Assembly (NCBI GenBank): GCA_022457155.1 | Contig: JAJGOT010000257.1 | Span: 437,001 to 501,000 of the forward strand | Source of the DNA: Cladopsammia gracilis | Taxonomy: Eukaryota; Cnidaria; Anthozoa; Scleractinia; Dendrophylliidae | Length of the DNA stretch: 64,000 nt | Reading direction: 5' to 3' | Shown: one piece after another, positions 32,657 through 44,577 of the stretch | How positions within the stretch are numbered: position 1 is the stretch's first letter | How the letters are laid out: each line of letters starts with the position of its first letter | Notes under the pieces: model-generated | The model's database searches: none | Told to the model about the DNA's origin: nothing | Seen by the model: only the letters and a program-made list of their open reading frames with translations | Program-made: the position numbers and the translations under genes

Positions 32657-33478
32657 AAATTGCTCCTTCAGTTCTTTAATCTTTTAGTGTTTTCCAGTTT
32701 TTTAAAGCAATTGTGATCTCTTTGCCACCTAATGAAAGTCATTTTGAAGCCACTCATCTCAAGAGAAAAAAGCTCGATCATGACCTGTTTATTTACTGCA
32801 AAAGTTGACCACTCGTCCAACATGAATCCGAAACCCGTGAAAACCCGTGTTAATATTGATTTATTTCAACTTTTTTGCTTTAACAGTCATGATTTGATAC
32901 CTAAATTGTAGTGTTGTAGTCTTTTAGTTCAAATAACAGACACTGCAAATTTTACTGTATTGTACTTACCCAACTTCCGTCTGATTTGCGTCATCGTCTC
33001 TTTTGAGCAAGGTGGCACTTTATATTTTACTATTTTTTGGGAGTAAATGTTACGCCACAAAATGTAATAATTGACGCAAAATGCAATAGAAACCCAAAAT
33101 GTAATAACTTTTGACGCAAAATGTAATAGTAACCCAAAATGTAATAACTTTTAACGCAAAATGTAATAAACTCGGTAACCCAAAATGTAATAACTTTTCA
33201 CGCAAAATGTAATAAACTTAAGTAACACAAAATGTAATAAATTTGACGCAAAATGTAATAACTTCAGTTTTGTCCAAGCTCAATGGGGCAGTACAAATAT
33301 GAACATCTATACTTGGAAACGAAAAACGCTACCTATCAATCAAGCTGTACACGTCATCGATCACGTGACTAGATCGAAAATGTACTATTTCCGTTTTATT
33401 ATACAAGTCAACCACTAAATTTGGATCACGTGACTGGATTGATTTTCTTTAAAATCTTTGAAATTTATAAATTAACAT

Positions 33479-33769
33479 ACAGTAAAATTCAGAAAATAAG
33501 CACCGGGGCTTATACATTTCAAAGGACTATTTCGAGGGGCTTATATTCGGTAGGGGCTTATTATAGGGAACTTTTCAAAATGGGTTAGGATTGACAACAA
33601 AAACAGCTTAAACACACAACAAAAAATAGCTAACCCTAACAGTCCATGGGCTTATATTTGTAGGACTGAACTTCTTATAGGAAACCTTTTTAGCGTTTCG
33701 AATTTGGAGGGCTTATATTCGGAGGGGCTTATATACAGAAGGGCTTATTTTTGGGGATTTTTCGGTATG
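33479..33769. mobile_element. GGGCTTATA-repeat MITE inside the foldback-like element
   Basis: Ends TACAGTAAAATTCAGAAAAT (left) and ATTTTTGGGGATTTTTCGGTA (right) are diverged inverted repeats. The body repeats GGGGCTTATATTCGGAGG about seven times. TA borders. Such AAAATAAGCCCC-type repeats are common in cnidarian genomes as far as I recall. Confidence 0.6.
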
Positions 33770-34417
33770 TGATCAGCTACCAAATTTGCAACTTTTCATT
33801 TATTTTATTAAATTATTGAACGACAACAAAACCTTCCTATCATGATAAGCAAATGCAGTCCGTACGTAGTTCATGAGCTACCCAGACTGATTGAATGTTG
33901 TTTTTTGCATTTAATAACTAAATTTGCCTATTCCGAGATTTACCTGTTGACTTAAACATCTTTCATTTGGTTTCGAGTCATTTCGCAACACAGACAAACG
34001 AGAATAACTGCCACGAATGTGGGCTCTATTTCTAAAGAGGGTTGAAATCTACCACCTGAACTTTATAACTAGCAAAAACCAAAATCCTGGACCCAAAAAT
34101 GAATAAATCTGCTGCAGGACATGATCCCAAAATCCGTTAAAATTTTGCTCTGAATCCGCAATCCTCTAATCCGTAGACCGATTCACCCCCGTCTCTCAGG
34201 AAAGCTCAGAGATTTCGATTTCTCAGACGTTATCATATGTATAAAAGGAGACAACGTGAACTTTTGTTGTGTTTGGTGTTATTTTTATTGCCGTTTTTAA
34301 TCCTTTTGGGGTCATTTTGATAAAGCTTTCTGTTTGTTACTTCGAAGGTTCCAGGTTTATTTTCATCGCTCGGCAAACGCTCGATATCCAACTTAAACTT
34401 TGCTGGAAGTGGGTTTC

Positions 34418-34543
34418 TAAGGCCCGGTTCAAACGTCGAACTTTACATGTGCCGAATCTAATGCAAATGAGCAAGAACAATATATTTTGCTCATTTGCAT
34501 TAGATTCGGCACATGTGAAGTCCGACGTTTGAACCGGGCCTTA
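34418..34543. mobile_element. 126-bp hairpin MITE, AAGGCCCGGTTCAAACGTCG termini
   Basis: Almost the entire element is an inverted repeat: TAAGGCCCGGTTCAAACGTC to GCAAATGAGCAA, a short AT loop, and the complement back to GAACCGGGCCTTA. TAA/TTA at the tips fits a Harbinger-type MITE. Nested in the foldback-like element. Confidence 0.8.
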
Positions 34544-34819
34544 CTCTCTTGAATATGGTTGCCAAGTGTTTCTGGTTAATACGTTGACTTGTAAAATTGA
34601 AACGGAGATATTAGCGATTTTCGATCTAGTCATGTGATCGGCGACGTGTACAAATTGATTGATTGGCGGCGTTTGTCAAACTGAAGTTATTACATTTTGT
34701 GTGAAATTTATTACATTTTGCGTTACTTTAGTTTATTACATTTTGCGTCAAAAGTTATTACATTTTGGGTTACTATTACATTTTGCGTCAATTATTACAT
34801 TTTGTGGCGTAACAGTAAA

Positions 34820-36139
34820 CACAATTTATAACTCGTTTTGTGCCCAAGAAGGTTTAGCCCCAGGGTTTAGTCCCAACTACGAAAAATAATAAATCACAAT
34901 CTCATGTTGTCTGACGCGTTTTCTTCATTTCTCTTCGCATAAATACGCCAAAGCTCTGTTGAATCGATTTTCAGGAACATGGAATAAAGAAGCGAAAACG
35001 AATCCGAGTGTTGTGTTTATTCAAGAGACATGAGTCAAGCGACAAGCTCATTTACTCGATCGAAACTCGCTGGAAATTTTCAACTCGAAACCCGAAACAG
35101 CTGGGAGGATCGAGATGAGAGTATTTTGTGTTAAAATATATATTTTTATCAAACTGTGACGGAACCGCCACTGGAAAAACTGATCGAGCCACCTTAGAAC
35201 ATTTTCCAAAACTAAGAGAATAATATTAATCATAAAATGTTCGGAAATGTTATGCCACAAAGCGGGGTCGAACATGTGGAAACAAGAATCCGGGGATTTT
35301 TTAAGCTAGTTCCCAGGCTATTCCGGGCTCGCTTTTCTCATTTGCTGCATCATGCATATTTCATGCATACGCGGCTCTTGTCAACCTTGTCGATTTGAAT
35401 ACAGAGACAATTCAAACGAGATTTTTATTTTTTTATTTACTACAATTCATGACACTAAAAATGAGACTACAAGCAATTAGAAGAAAAAAATTACATTAAA
35501 ATACTTTGTAGTTCAGAAGTAGCCATAGAAGGTCAGAAGGTCTGTGTTTTCATGAAATTGTAGTCAGTTAAGCTAATATGCCAATGCAGCTTGCGAGGTG
35601 AAATATACCACCAGCGTGTTAAATTCCCTATGTTTAGTTTTAATAAAAATGTTTTATTTATTGTTAACGGCTACTCTGCATTCAATCTCTCTGATATAAA
35701 TTGGAAAAACAAAATGTTAACAAAAAACAATAGTCAATGTAGAGTCTCAAGACATAAATTTCGTCATCTTTATCCATTATCCCGGGAGGTTGCTATAGCA
35801 CGCTGCCACCCTGTTGTAAGCAACCGTGACCACTCTAACGCTAGTGATTTGAATATCTGGGGTCACTTAGTGATCCTGAGATAATATTTGTGATCAACCC
35901 ATGGGAGAAATCATTTTATTTTGCTTACAAGAACAATGTTCTAGCAGATATTTCTTTTTCGTGAAAGAAAATACCGCAAGGGTATTGCTACCCTCTGCAG
36001 CAAAACCTCCAACCATAATTAAACGTGATTTGTACGATTAGAGGATCCTGTGTATTACAATCCAACATAATTTCTCATTTTATTTTTCAGACCAAATTGA
36101 AATACTTTCGAAGTTGCAAGCGGCAGTGTTTATATAGGC
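34820..36139. other. No supported gene
   Basis: AT-rich intronic DNA. A 97-codon frame at 35,591-35,884 shows no motif or splice evidence. At 36,139-36,218 a short acidic frame (DDEDYLSSVYEDYEPSDND) follows an AG acceptor and ends at the LTR border; it could be a small exon of the surrounding gene, but its phase cannot be reconciled. Confidence 0.4.
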
Positions 36140-36218
36140 GGCAGTGATGACGAAGACTACCTTTCGTCAGTGTATGAGGACTATGAGCCCAGCGATAATG
36201 ATGTCCTGCCCCTGACAC

Positions 36219-36779
36219 TGTATGTCTTTGTTGTGAAGTATTTAGTCGTAATGTTATGCCTAAGGTTTCTTTATAATTCGCGTTCATAGTCCAAGGCTAT
36301 TGAAGGTTTAGCCCACACTGGTAGTTCTTAGGGTTTTCGAGTAGTACTGTCTACCTTTATGAATTTGTTATACTTGAATGTCGGTTCTTGGGAACTAAAG
36401 CTGACCTTGGGTTTTACCTACACTAAGGTTCCTGTTTTGATTGTCTAGTCTAACTTTACAGTTTTACCCCTAGCGATTCCATTGATTCTCTAGTACTTGT
36501 TATGAACCGTGGAGGTATTTCTTCTAATCGCTCTGTTAGGCCACAGGATATGAATTAAAAGTTCCCACGCTCAGAAGCCAAAATAGGTCTACAGGACACG
36601 GGATGTGCAGTAGAAGTTCCCACGGTCAGCAAACCCAAATATGTCTAAGATGAGGGTATATAAGTTGCTTGTAATCGAGTTGTAAGTCAGTAAAAGTAGA
36701 GGCGCTGTCGCTGAATAAACAAGAGTCCCGATACCTCTCCTGGTTACTGTGCGAGTTAGCTGCACTTTAGCCTGCTACA
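36219..36779 (+). mobile_element. LTR of a Ty3/Gypsy-type retrotransposon
   Basis: Starts TGTATGTCTTTG, ends CCTGCTACA (TG..CA). Contains a TATA box in GAGGGTATATAAGTTGC (~36,654) and AATAAA in GCTGAATAAACAAG (~36,710), the normal promoter/poly(A) layout of an LTR. It is followed at 36,783 by TTGGTGGAGAACCTGGGCAT, a plausible primer binding site. No second LTR was found in the window. Confidence 0.7.
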
Positions 36780-36837
36780 TACTTGGTGGAGAACCTGGGC
36801 ATCGATCCCGGTACCTCTCGCTTGAACGTGGAATTAT

Positions 36838-37202
36838 TCAAGAATCTGTTAGTGCTTGGTCTTCCCCTGTCGTTTTAGAAAATAGATGGCTCAATGAGAT
36901 TTTGTGTTGATTTTCGAAGAATTAATAAAATCACGGAAAAGGATAGTTTCCCTACGCCCTTAGTATCAGAAACATTAGATTCGTTATGTGGTACCCAATT
37001 TTTCAGGACTTTGGATTTAAAAAGTGGTTATTGGCAAATCGAACTCCACCCTTCAGCTCGTGAAAAGACAGCATTTGTTATGCATAATGGTCTTTACGAA
37101 TTTTTGGTTATGCCTTTCGGTCTTGCTAATTCAGCTGCAAGTTTTCATCAACGCTTGTCGAGTGTGAAATTCAATAAGAATATTACCAGAGACTATGCCT
37201 AG
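36838..37202 (+). pseudogene. Ty3/Gypsy reverse transcriptase fragment
   Basis: Reads GIIQESVSAWSSPVVL, then after a frameshift in an A-rich run RFCVDFRRINKITEKDSFPT, FFRTLDLKSGYWQIELH and FLVMPFGLANSAASFHQRL: RT motifs 1-4 of Ty3/Gypsy. The catalytic YxDD box and everything downstream are missing. Only ~60 bp separate it from the primer binding site, so gag, protease and the start of RT have been deleted between PBS and RT. Confidence 0.85.
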
Positions 37203-37770
37203 CATAAGTGTGGTCATACTTTCAAGAAAGCATCGAAATATTTTTACCGATTTTGGCGCTAATAAAACCCACAAAAAACAAAGAAGGAAAGGACGATAAA
37301 ACTAGTTCTAATGTCCGAACTGTGATACTCTTTCTACGATTACGGGAAATTCACTGTCAACTAAGTCTAAAATAAGGTTTCGCACATATTTTCGAGCTGG
37401 ATTTCTCTGAAAGAGAACCACCGATTTACATTCTTATATGTCATGAACAAACCAGAGAACTAAAACTTACCATGAGACAGGGTTTTGGCGCAGTAGCCTT
37501 CGTTATATATCAGATATCCACCTCGAAAAACCCAAGCAAGCCACAACGTGCCGGTGTCAGTCCCGTAAATGGCATATTTGTTTAGCAATTTAGAACTAAA
37601 CTGTGTTCTTTCGCTCGCTGATTCCAGCCACAATTACACATCAAAAGCCCATTTGACTATTTCTTGGATTGTTGAGTGTATAAAATCCTTTTACGGTGCA
37701 CAACTGGCGCACGTTTTGACACACTCAGTAATCTTTCTCCGCCATTGATCACCAAAACAAGACAGTTGCT
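37203..37770. other. No gene seen
   Basis: Intronic AT-rich sequence between the Gypsy remnant and the next MITE. No repeat boundary could be fixed. Confidence 0.5.
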
Positions 37771-37773
37771 TAA

Positions 37774-37936
37774 GGGCCAGGTCGCACTACAGTCAAAAAC
37801 AAAACTTAGCCAGTGCAAAATGTCATAAAAACAAAAACATTCAACAAAAAGCGTGTCTCACCGGAGCGGCTTCTTTTGTTTTCCTCGATTTTTGCACGGG
37901 CGGATTTTTGTTTTTTACTGTAGTGCGACCAGGCCC
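37774..37936. mobile_element. 163-bp MITE with TAA duplication
   Basis: TAA (37,771-37,773; 37,937-37,939) flanks inverted ends GGGCCAGGTCGCACTACAGT / ACTGTAGTGCGACCAGGCCC (one mismatch). Harbinger-type MITE, immediately upstream of the LINE tail. Confidence 0.85.
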
Positions 37937-37967
37937 TAAGATGCAATGCGAATGCGCAGCAGAATAC

Positions 37968-39209
37968 TCCCCTTTTAGGGCTAATAGATTAACCTGGCTT
38001 GAAAGGATTTTTTCTCAGGGTTCTGCACCATGGAAAGCCTATATTAATTGCCTGCTAGAGAATTACGGAGGAACTTTTTTATTTAGATGCAATTATGATG
38101 TTAAAGATTACATTCATTCTACTTTTTACAGTGAATTTCTCCAATGGTGGGCTGACTTTAGAAATGTTTTTTTTCTACTAAGCCTCTTATATCTGAAAGT
38201 ATAATCTGGAACAATAAGTTAATTAAAATAGAAGGTAATAGCATATACTACGAGAATTATGTTAAAGTTGGAATTATTTTTACCAACCAGATGCAATTTA
38301 ATAAGGATAACGTGGAATCATATAACATTGTAAAAAGGGAAGGATTACGACACAAACTTTTTAACGTGGTCAGAGATTCGATGTGCTATTCCTCCCCACT
38401 TAAAAGTTTTGGATGTAAATAAAAGTTAAATACATTCACTACAATTTCATTATGAAGGAAAAACATTTGATCCAGTAGTATGTAAAAGTAAACAATTTTA
38501 TGAATTGCTAATTTCAAAACGGGCAACTGTATCGAGGGGCTTTATTAAACTGAAAGAGGATTTTGGATAAGATGATATAACAGTGTCGAATGTTTTTATT
38601 AATTTAAAGTCTGTTTCATCCGAAACTTTTGTTAGAAGCTTTCAATTTAAACTGTTAGATAATATTACATTCACTAATATGCGACTAGCTAAAATAGGTT
38701 ATATTCAAAACGATACTTGTACATTCTGCGAAGTTGAATCAGAAACGGTGTATCACTTATTTTATCAATGTTCCTTGACATATCTCTTTTGGAAAAAACT
38801 TTGAAAATTTCTGGTTCGTACTTTCAGGCCAACTCGAGGAGCTTACGCTACAAGACGTATTTATTGGAAAATTAGAAAAAAGTGAATTGTTGAATTATTT
38901 TTTAATCCTTGCAAAATTGCACATTTGGTTGTGTCGGAAACATTCAAAAATTCCAAATTTTGATATATTTAAAGAATTAGTTCACTTGAAATATAGAACT
39001 GAGAAATACATGGCAGCAAAAAATAACACGCAGAAAACAGTTCAGGCTAGATGGCATTTTACATAATAAATAACAACTAGATCATAAGTCAGCACGTGTA
39101 GGATAACTATTGTACATGTTTATTATATACATTGTTAAGATGTTAAATTGAGAGTCTTTGTAAACATTTTTGTATGAAAAATAATGGCAATAAATATGTG
39201 GAAAAAAAA
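37968..39209 (+). mobile_element. 5'-truncated LINE: ORF2 C-terminus and poly(A) tail
   Basis: Broken frames read in order as the end of an L1-like ORF2. FRANRLTWLERIFSQGSAPW (37,968) is followed by IIWNNKLIKIEGNSIYYENY (38,205) and LASxGYIQNDTCTFCEVESE-type sequence containing CTFCEVESETVYHLFYQC (38,715-38,775; the Cys/His knuckle typical after LINE RT). The last block ends TEKYMAAKNNTQKTVQARWHF at 39,066. A 3' UTR and GGAAAAAAAA (39,201-39,209) close it. At least three frameshifts; no RT catalytic domain remains. Confidence 0.75.
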
Positions 39210-39796
39210 CTGTTCTGATAATTTGCACTTTGATACCGTGTTTTGCAGGTACTGAAACAATAGCAGTCATGAATAGAGTCGAATCATACGAATTCCTCAA
39301 ACGAAGCTTGAAAGATTGTTGGAATGAAATCAACAAGCTTCTTGAAGATGGGCAAATTGAAATAGAAATTGGAATTACTGTGCCAGCGGAAATCTTCCTT
39401 GGTGGCGACTACAAAGTAGGATGATCTGAATCTGTTTGAAATTATTATCCAGCTATAGATTTGTCAGCTTACCTCCACATACATGTACTTTCAATACTAA
39501 CACACCAATGGCTGATTCTTAATCCACAGTTTCTGTTGGTTGTAAGTGAAAGAATTGCAGCAAATTCAATATATGCTTGCATCTGGTGCAAAATTCACAA
39601 ACAAGATAGGTAGACAGTTTACACAAATAACCCAGTAAACCTCAATGGTGGGGTTAACTGGGTTACTTGCAGTTTTTAAAATAGTTTAAAAAATTTTAAA
39701 CCAAACAAAAATTAAACCAAAACATACAGTACAAAAATTAAAAAATCTTATACTTTTTTGTTCCCTCAAGGTGGGAAAAATTACTACTGTAAGCCC

Positions 39797-39815
39797 CCCC
39801 CCCCCCCCCCCCCCC
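39797..39815. repeat. Poly(C) run and adjacent simple sequence
   Basis: About 20 consecutive C immediately upstream of exon 3 of the WCK-family gene. Similar C10/G10 runs occur at 42,501 and 42,584; together with (TA)n at 40,262-40,285 they are likely length-unstable and error-prone in sequencing. Confidence 0.7.
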
Positions 39816-40639
39816 AATGTCACACACTGTTTAAGATGTAATTAAGTATGCAAAGGCTGGTAAAAGAGAATACTGCTGCATTCATGAACCGCTGATTAAT
39901 GTGCCATTGGATCACATTATACTCGACGAACTGCACCTCCTTCTTCGCATCACAGATGTGCTGCTCTCAAATGTGATTGAGGATGCCATAGAACTAGACG
40001 ACAAAGAAGACAGCGTAATTAAAGAAAAGAGGAGAACGCAAAAGCATTCATTTACAGAAGCTGGTTCACATCATTCACAGCTGTGGTGTTACTTTCAGTA
40101 TTTGGGACAAAACAGATGGAGATGGAAAAAGTACTGGAAAAAAGGATTGGACTTCCCTGATGGGTGATGAAAAAAAAAAGAAACTGTTAAAACTGCTCCC
40201 TGAGAAACTAAATGCAACACCAAATGTATTCAAATGGACAGACTGCAAATCACAGTAGTTGCTATATATATATATATATATATATCTGTGTCGTAACTGT
40301 TCATCAGTAGGATGCCCAAAATGCGTGCAATCCACAATTGGTTTCGGCCCCATTAAATCCTATACCAATTGCAGAACATTTTAGGAGGAGCGACCCACAA
40401 TGTGAGCACAGTCACGGGCAACACAAACAAGTAAGGAAAATAATGCAAAGTGAAATTAAGACGTTATTTAAGAACTAAATCCACACGTCAATTAAATAAA
40501 CAAATAATGCACGCGCACATAAAATACACCAATAATGCACGCGCACAAATAATTAAATTAAAGAAATAAAAATGCGCGCGTACATGTGCCCAGATACAAA
40601 TCTTACTAATAAATACGTAATGTAAGGATGCGATGTTGC

Positions 40640-41700
40640 AATTCAAGCCTGGATTGCTAATCTCATCTCACGCAGGGCTGTACCATACTTCTCTATAATA
40701 AGACCATGGCGACTGGAGAATTTATTAAATGATTTCCGAAGTAGATTGGCTTCAAAGCCTTGTTGAATGAGACGTAATGAAACGTAATGAAATTACGCGG
40801 AGTCTATCTATGAAGTCAACTTTGGACGTGCAAAAATTCTAGCATATCTCACTAGTTGAGATTTGTAAACACCGTAAGCTGGATTGGTGGGAATGTTGCT
40901 GTCCATATGAGGAAAGTTGACAATCCGGAATGCAAAGTCATCTCTCTTATCATAGATGCTGATACGGAAAGGTGTGTTTATGTCTCCAGTCTTGATATTC
41001 GTGTCGAGATAACACACTTCAGTAGATGATGTGGAAGTGTCCTTAAGTTCAAATTCCGACGGGTAAATTGCGCTGATGTAATTTCCAAAGTCCACATTGT
41101 GAATACTGAATAAATCGTCTATGTACCGAAAGGTGTTGCTGAACTGGACGGCTTTTGTAATGTCCTGTTTCATTGTCTTAACCATGAAATCGTACTCGAA
41201 GGTATGAAGGAAGAGATCAGCCAATAAAGGTGCACTGTTGGTGCCCATTGGTATAACAATAACCTGCCGGAAAACAGAGCTTCCAAAACGAACGAAGATG
41301 TTGTCGATAAGAAAGTCAATAGCGAGACAAAGCTCTCTACAGGAGAAGTACGTGTACCTCGTTGACGTTCTATCATTCGTCCAGAAGGTGCGAAAATTAT
41401 CGGTTGCAATGAAGCATTTTCCTTTTGTATTGAAAACTCTATAAAACTCTTTCCCAAAGATCTTGGAGTTGCTTTTTAAGCTGTGCGTGTGGAAGGCTTG
41501 TATAAAGAGTAGAAAAGTCCCAGGTACTCGCATGTACTCGCTCTGTTTTCCGGCAGGTTATTGGTATTACATCCTGATACAGCTTCAACTGTTGTCAAGA
41601 TTTGGCAGGTAAAATTCAATAAAATTCTTTGGCAAACTTTGTTTAATTTCATGCACACGAAATTTTGGAGACATCTATTTCAAAACAATTTCATCGTGGA
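40640..41700 (-). pseudogene. Penelope-like element reverse transcriptase, broken
   Basis: The best frame (41,533-40,808) reads GKEFYRVFNTKGKCFIATDN, IPMGTNSAPLLADLFLHTFE, FRYIDDLFSIHNVDFGNYIS (the YIDD catalytic box), EVCYLDTNIKTGD and YDKRDDFAFRIVNFPHMDSN followed by PAYGVYKSQLVRYAR. This order and wording are diagnostic for Penelope-like RTs. A further piece (QGFEANLLRKSFNKF) follows in another frame at ~40,770-40,640. The N-terminal part is frameshifted near 41,480-41,660, and no GIY-YIG endonuclease was found. It lies opposite in strand to the WCK-family gene, between its exons 3 and 4. Confidence 0.8.
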
Positions 41701-41977
41701 ATCCAGACGATAATCATTGTGGCAGTCTGGTAAACAATCAAAACACCATTATTCTTAAATCCTCTCCAAAAAAGACTGTGCATTGTCTTAATACGTTTGC
41801 TAAAGTCAAATTCCTTTCTCTTAAAGGTGCGGAAATGGATTGAGTTATTCCTGAGTCTGGGATATCAAAGCAAAGGGTACCTGAAGCTGTGCGTCACTCC
41901 TTATATGCATGCAGCAGCATATCACCTGCAACCAGTTCTTGACAAATACAAAAATTCAAAACAATTTAGTGGCCAAG

Positions 41978-44577
41978 GTTGGTGTTTTTCAGTTTAGCAT
42001 TATGTCTCAACATAAATAGTATATTTTTGCACCTAAAATCATGTTGATACCAAAATGATGGCAGCTGAATTTAATTATTGGATGGAAAATTAGTATCATG
42101 ATTGTAACGTTACATGTATTTGTTGCGTGTCTAGCTGTTTCCTTCCCTTTAGGTCACACCCCCGAGGATTTGCACTTTTTTTTCACTTGACGTTCTATTC
42201 CCTGCCCCGGGCACATAGAAAAGGACAATTTCCCACCCCCCGGACTCTTGATATCAACTAAAGATAAAGTGCTTTGTTTTCTAAGATCAGGTATTTCACC
42301 AGTGTATTTTAACAAAATGTAAAGTTCTAGAACAATTAAAAACGCTAAGGAACTAGAGAAAAATAAACTCAATTGAAACACAAACTCTATTTCAAAAACC
42401 CTGGAGACAGCTCCATGGGTTTTTAACAACTATTATATTCCTGAAAGCGATCTATAGTTTAGCAAGAACTCTCTGAGAAGTATTACTTTGACTTGCTCCG
42501 CCCCCCCCCCCACCCCTTCACTTGAAAAAAATTTCCCGCCCCTGGGCCAGATGGACCGGCTTTTCCTGGAGGTGTGCCCGGTGGGGGGGGGGGGAACATG
42601 GTAACTGCTAGGATTAAACCCACGCACGAACCCAGTTCCTCCACACTGTCCTTATATGACATTTTATCTTGATTTTATACTACGGTTGTAAGCACATTGT
42701 AATTTATTTATTTATGTTTTGATGTGCAAGTAAACCTGATTATTACTGGCAGCCAGACATTTTTCTTGCAAGTATGCGTGTTTTTTTTTAAACTACTAAC
42801 GCCTGGATGATGCCTACAATTGGCAAGTAGCATGTTATCTAGAGAGGATTTTTTGTGATATTTTTGGTGAGCTAAATTTTCATTGCCATGGAGGCATTGC
42901 TGGTTGTAAACCTGCCTTAAAGGGATACAGCCCAGGCTAATATATATTGTTTTGCTAAGTATGGTCAGGAGATTGCTTAAGGTTTGCTTTCTTAACTTGA
43001 AATAGGAAGAAAAACGGTAAAAACAAAGAAATGTAAGCTAAAGACACAAAATAACGGCCACAAAAGTCGAAGTTTCACCAGAATGGAAACTTTGATTTCT
43101 TGACCGCCTGTCACGAAATTAAAATCAATAAACTGTAATCCACTTCCATCCTTGTAATCATTCACTTTTTCTCCAAACTGTAACAGTTAATTCAAAGCCT
43201 GACCATCCCCCCTGCCTGGGAAGGGGAGGTTTCTGTTGATAGTAAAAACTAGCAGTAATCCGGGAAATTATGTAGACGCGTTCGAAGGAACTTCCGGTGG
43301 AAATGAGCCCTGAGAAAAACCAATAGGGGCGGCCATTTGGAAGACCGGCTACCAAAAAATCTCAAATTTTACTGCACATAAACCACAGGACAACCAACAC
43401 GAAATTAGGATTGCGTTCTTCGAACGCGATAAGCACATGGTAATAATTAAACAAAAAGAGAAAGATTAGGGTGTTGGACTTGTTTATAAGTGACGGATGA
43501 TCCCGAGCAATATGAAATGCCTCCTCCAATCTAGGATGGTAAAGCATTCGCGACAAATGTGAATTTTTATCCATCTTAAAAGAGCAATTAATTCCCCTGT
43601 AGATAGGTTAGACCATACTTGCAGCCTCAAAATAAACTATTTAACTGGCTCGCCGCCCTGCGGCGAGTCAGTTCTTAAAATACCCTTTTTTTTTTCTGTC
43701 GTGTCACCTGCCCCGGGAATCGGTTTTGCTGCGGCCAACACCGTACCTAGTTTACTTCCGGTTTTCAGAAATGGCGTAATCAGTGATGTCGGCAACTATA
43801 ATTCAAATATTTACCGTTCTAATTTCGACGGAATTGTTAAAAATTAAATCTCTGTGATTTTCGGATGCGATCTATTTCTGGTAAAAGGAAAGCGAGTTGA
43901 ATTTTTCTAACCAAATCATCGTTGAATAAAACACGTCCCGGCAGGTTCTCAAGCATTACTCCGTGGAGTCACGTTCAAATTCCGAACATCTCGTATTTAT
44001 GTCACGCTATTTGATCGATCATGTTGATATTGTTAATTTATTCGAAACCCCGTCACCGATTCTCCAAAATGCCTGTGTTAAAACAATCCTGATTCCTTGT
44101 AGTAGGTGGTTTCAAGGATTTTAAAGCGAAAAAAACAATACAAAGTTCAAAGAAAAAGATATAGACCTGAAATTGCAGCCTCTTTGAAGCAGAGTGCGGA
44201 ATGTAAAGCGGACTGTGGAATGTAAATGTGGACTGGACTGTGCATATTAATAGACTCTAGATTGTATATTGTGGACTCTAAAATGAAAACCGGGTGGAAA
44301 ATGAGACCAAACGAGCCAGTTTCGAAGCCCAACAGGCTCCTTGTTCTACTTATGTCCACTTAAGGGTGTTGTAATAAACACAGTATCCTCCCATTCCAGG
44401 TTAAATGACTGGTGATGATATAACACTTTCGAATCTCACCTTTTCCGAAACCTGATGTTTTTTCAATCACCGTATTTGTTAAGTTCAAAAAATTATAAAA
44501 GTGAAGAAATATTTTCGTAAGCTCTTTGAACGATAAAAGTCATGACTGACTGAAAAAACAAAATATTTCGCTTGCAG
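41978..44577. other. No gene seen
   Basis: Intronic/intergenic AT-rich DNA with C- and G-runs at 42,501 and 42,584 and no TIR element whose two ends I could both fix. Frames up to ~90 codons have no motif. Confidence 0.45.

Larger units (their letters stand above)
33048..34814. mobile_element. Foldback-like element with repeat-built TIRs, 1.77 kb
   Basis: GTAAA (33,043-33,047 and 34,815-34,819) flanks ends TGTTACGCCACAAAATGTAA / TTACATTTTGTGGCGTAACA. The outer part of each TIR is a tandem array of AAAATGTAATAA alternating with TTGACGC or TAACCC (10 copies left, 33,056-33,272; 6 copies right, inverted, 34,685-34,803). Diverged homology continues inward ~130 bp (TGTACACGTC..TCGATCACGTGACTAGATCGAAAAT). 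This design recalls Drosophila FB elements, but the duplication is 5 bp. Two MITEs are nested inside; no protein is encoded. Confidence 0.75.
39249..41977 (+). pseudogene. Exons of a 'WCK/TPYMH' multicopy-family gene
   Basis: Four blocks on + look like spliced exons. (1) 39,249-39,415, ending EIEIGITVPAEIFLGGDYK|GT. (2) 39,530-39,609: FLLVVSERIAANSIYACIWC then KIHKQDR|GT; exons 1-2 join in phase. (3) 39,836-40,258: REYCCIHEPLINVPLDHIIL and DELHLLLRITDVLLSNVI, then a frameshift near 40,020 to RKSIHLQKLVHIIHSCGVTF and DWTSLMGDEKKKLLKLLPEK. (4) 41,827-41,977: RKWIELFLSLGYQSKGYLKL and CVTPYMHAAAYHLQPVLDKY. I recall many cnidarian proteins with GGDYKFLL..WCK..LDELHLLLR..TPYMH in this order; function unknown to me, possibly transposon-derived. 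The exon 2/3 phase does not match, so an exon is missing or lost. Alternatively these are middle exons of the surrounding CUE/HECT gene. Confidence 0.55.

Noticed and set aside
42430..42627. TIR element between the C-run (42,501) and G-run (42,584)
   Set aside because: The homopolymers are complementary, but neighbouring sequence is not inverted and no target duplication was found.
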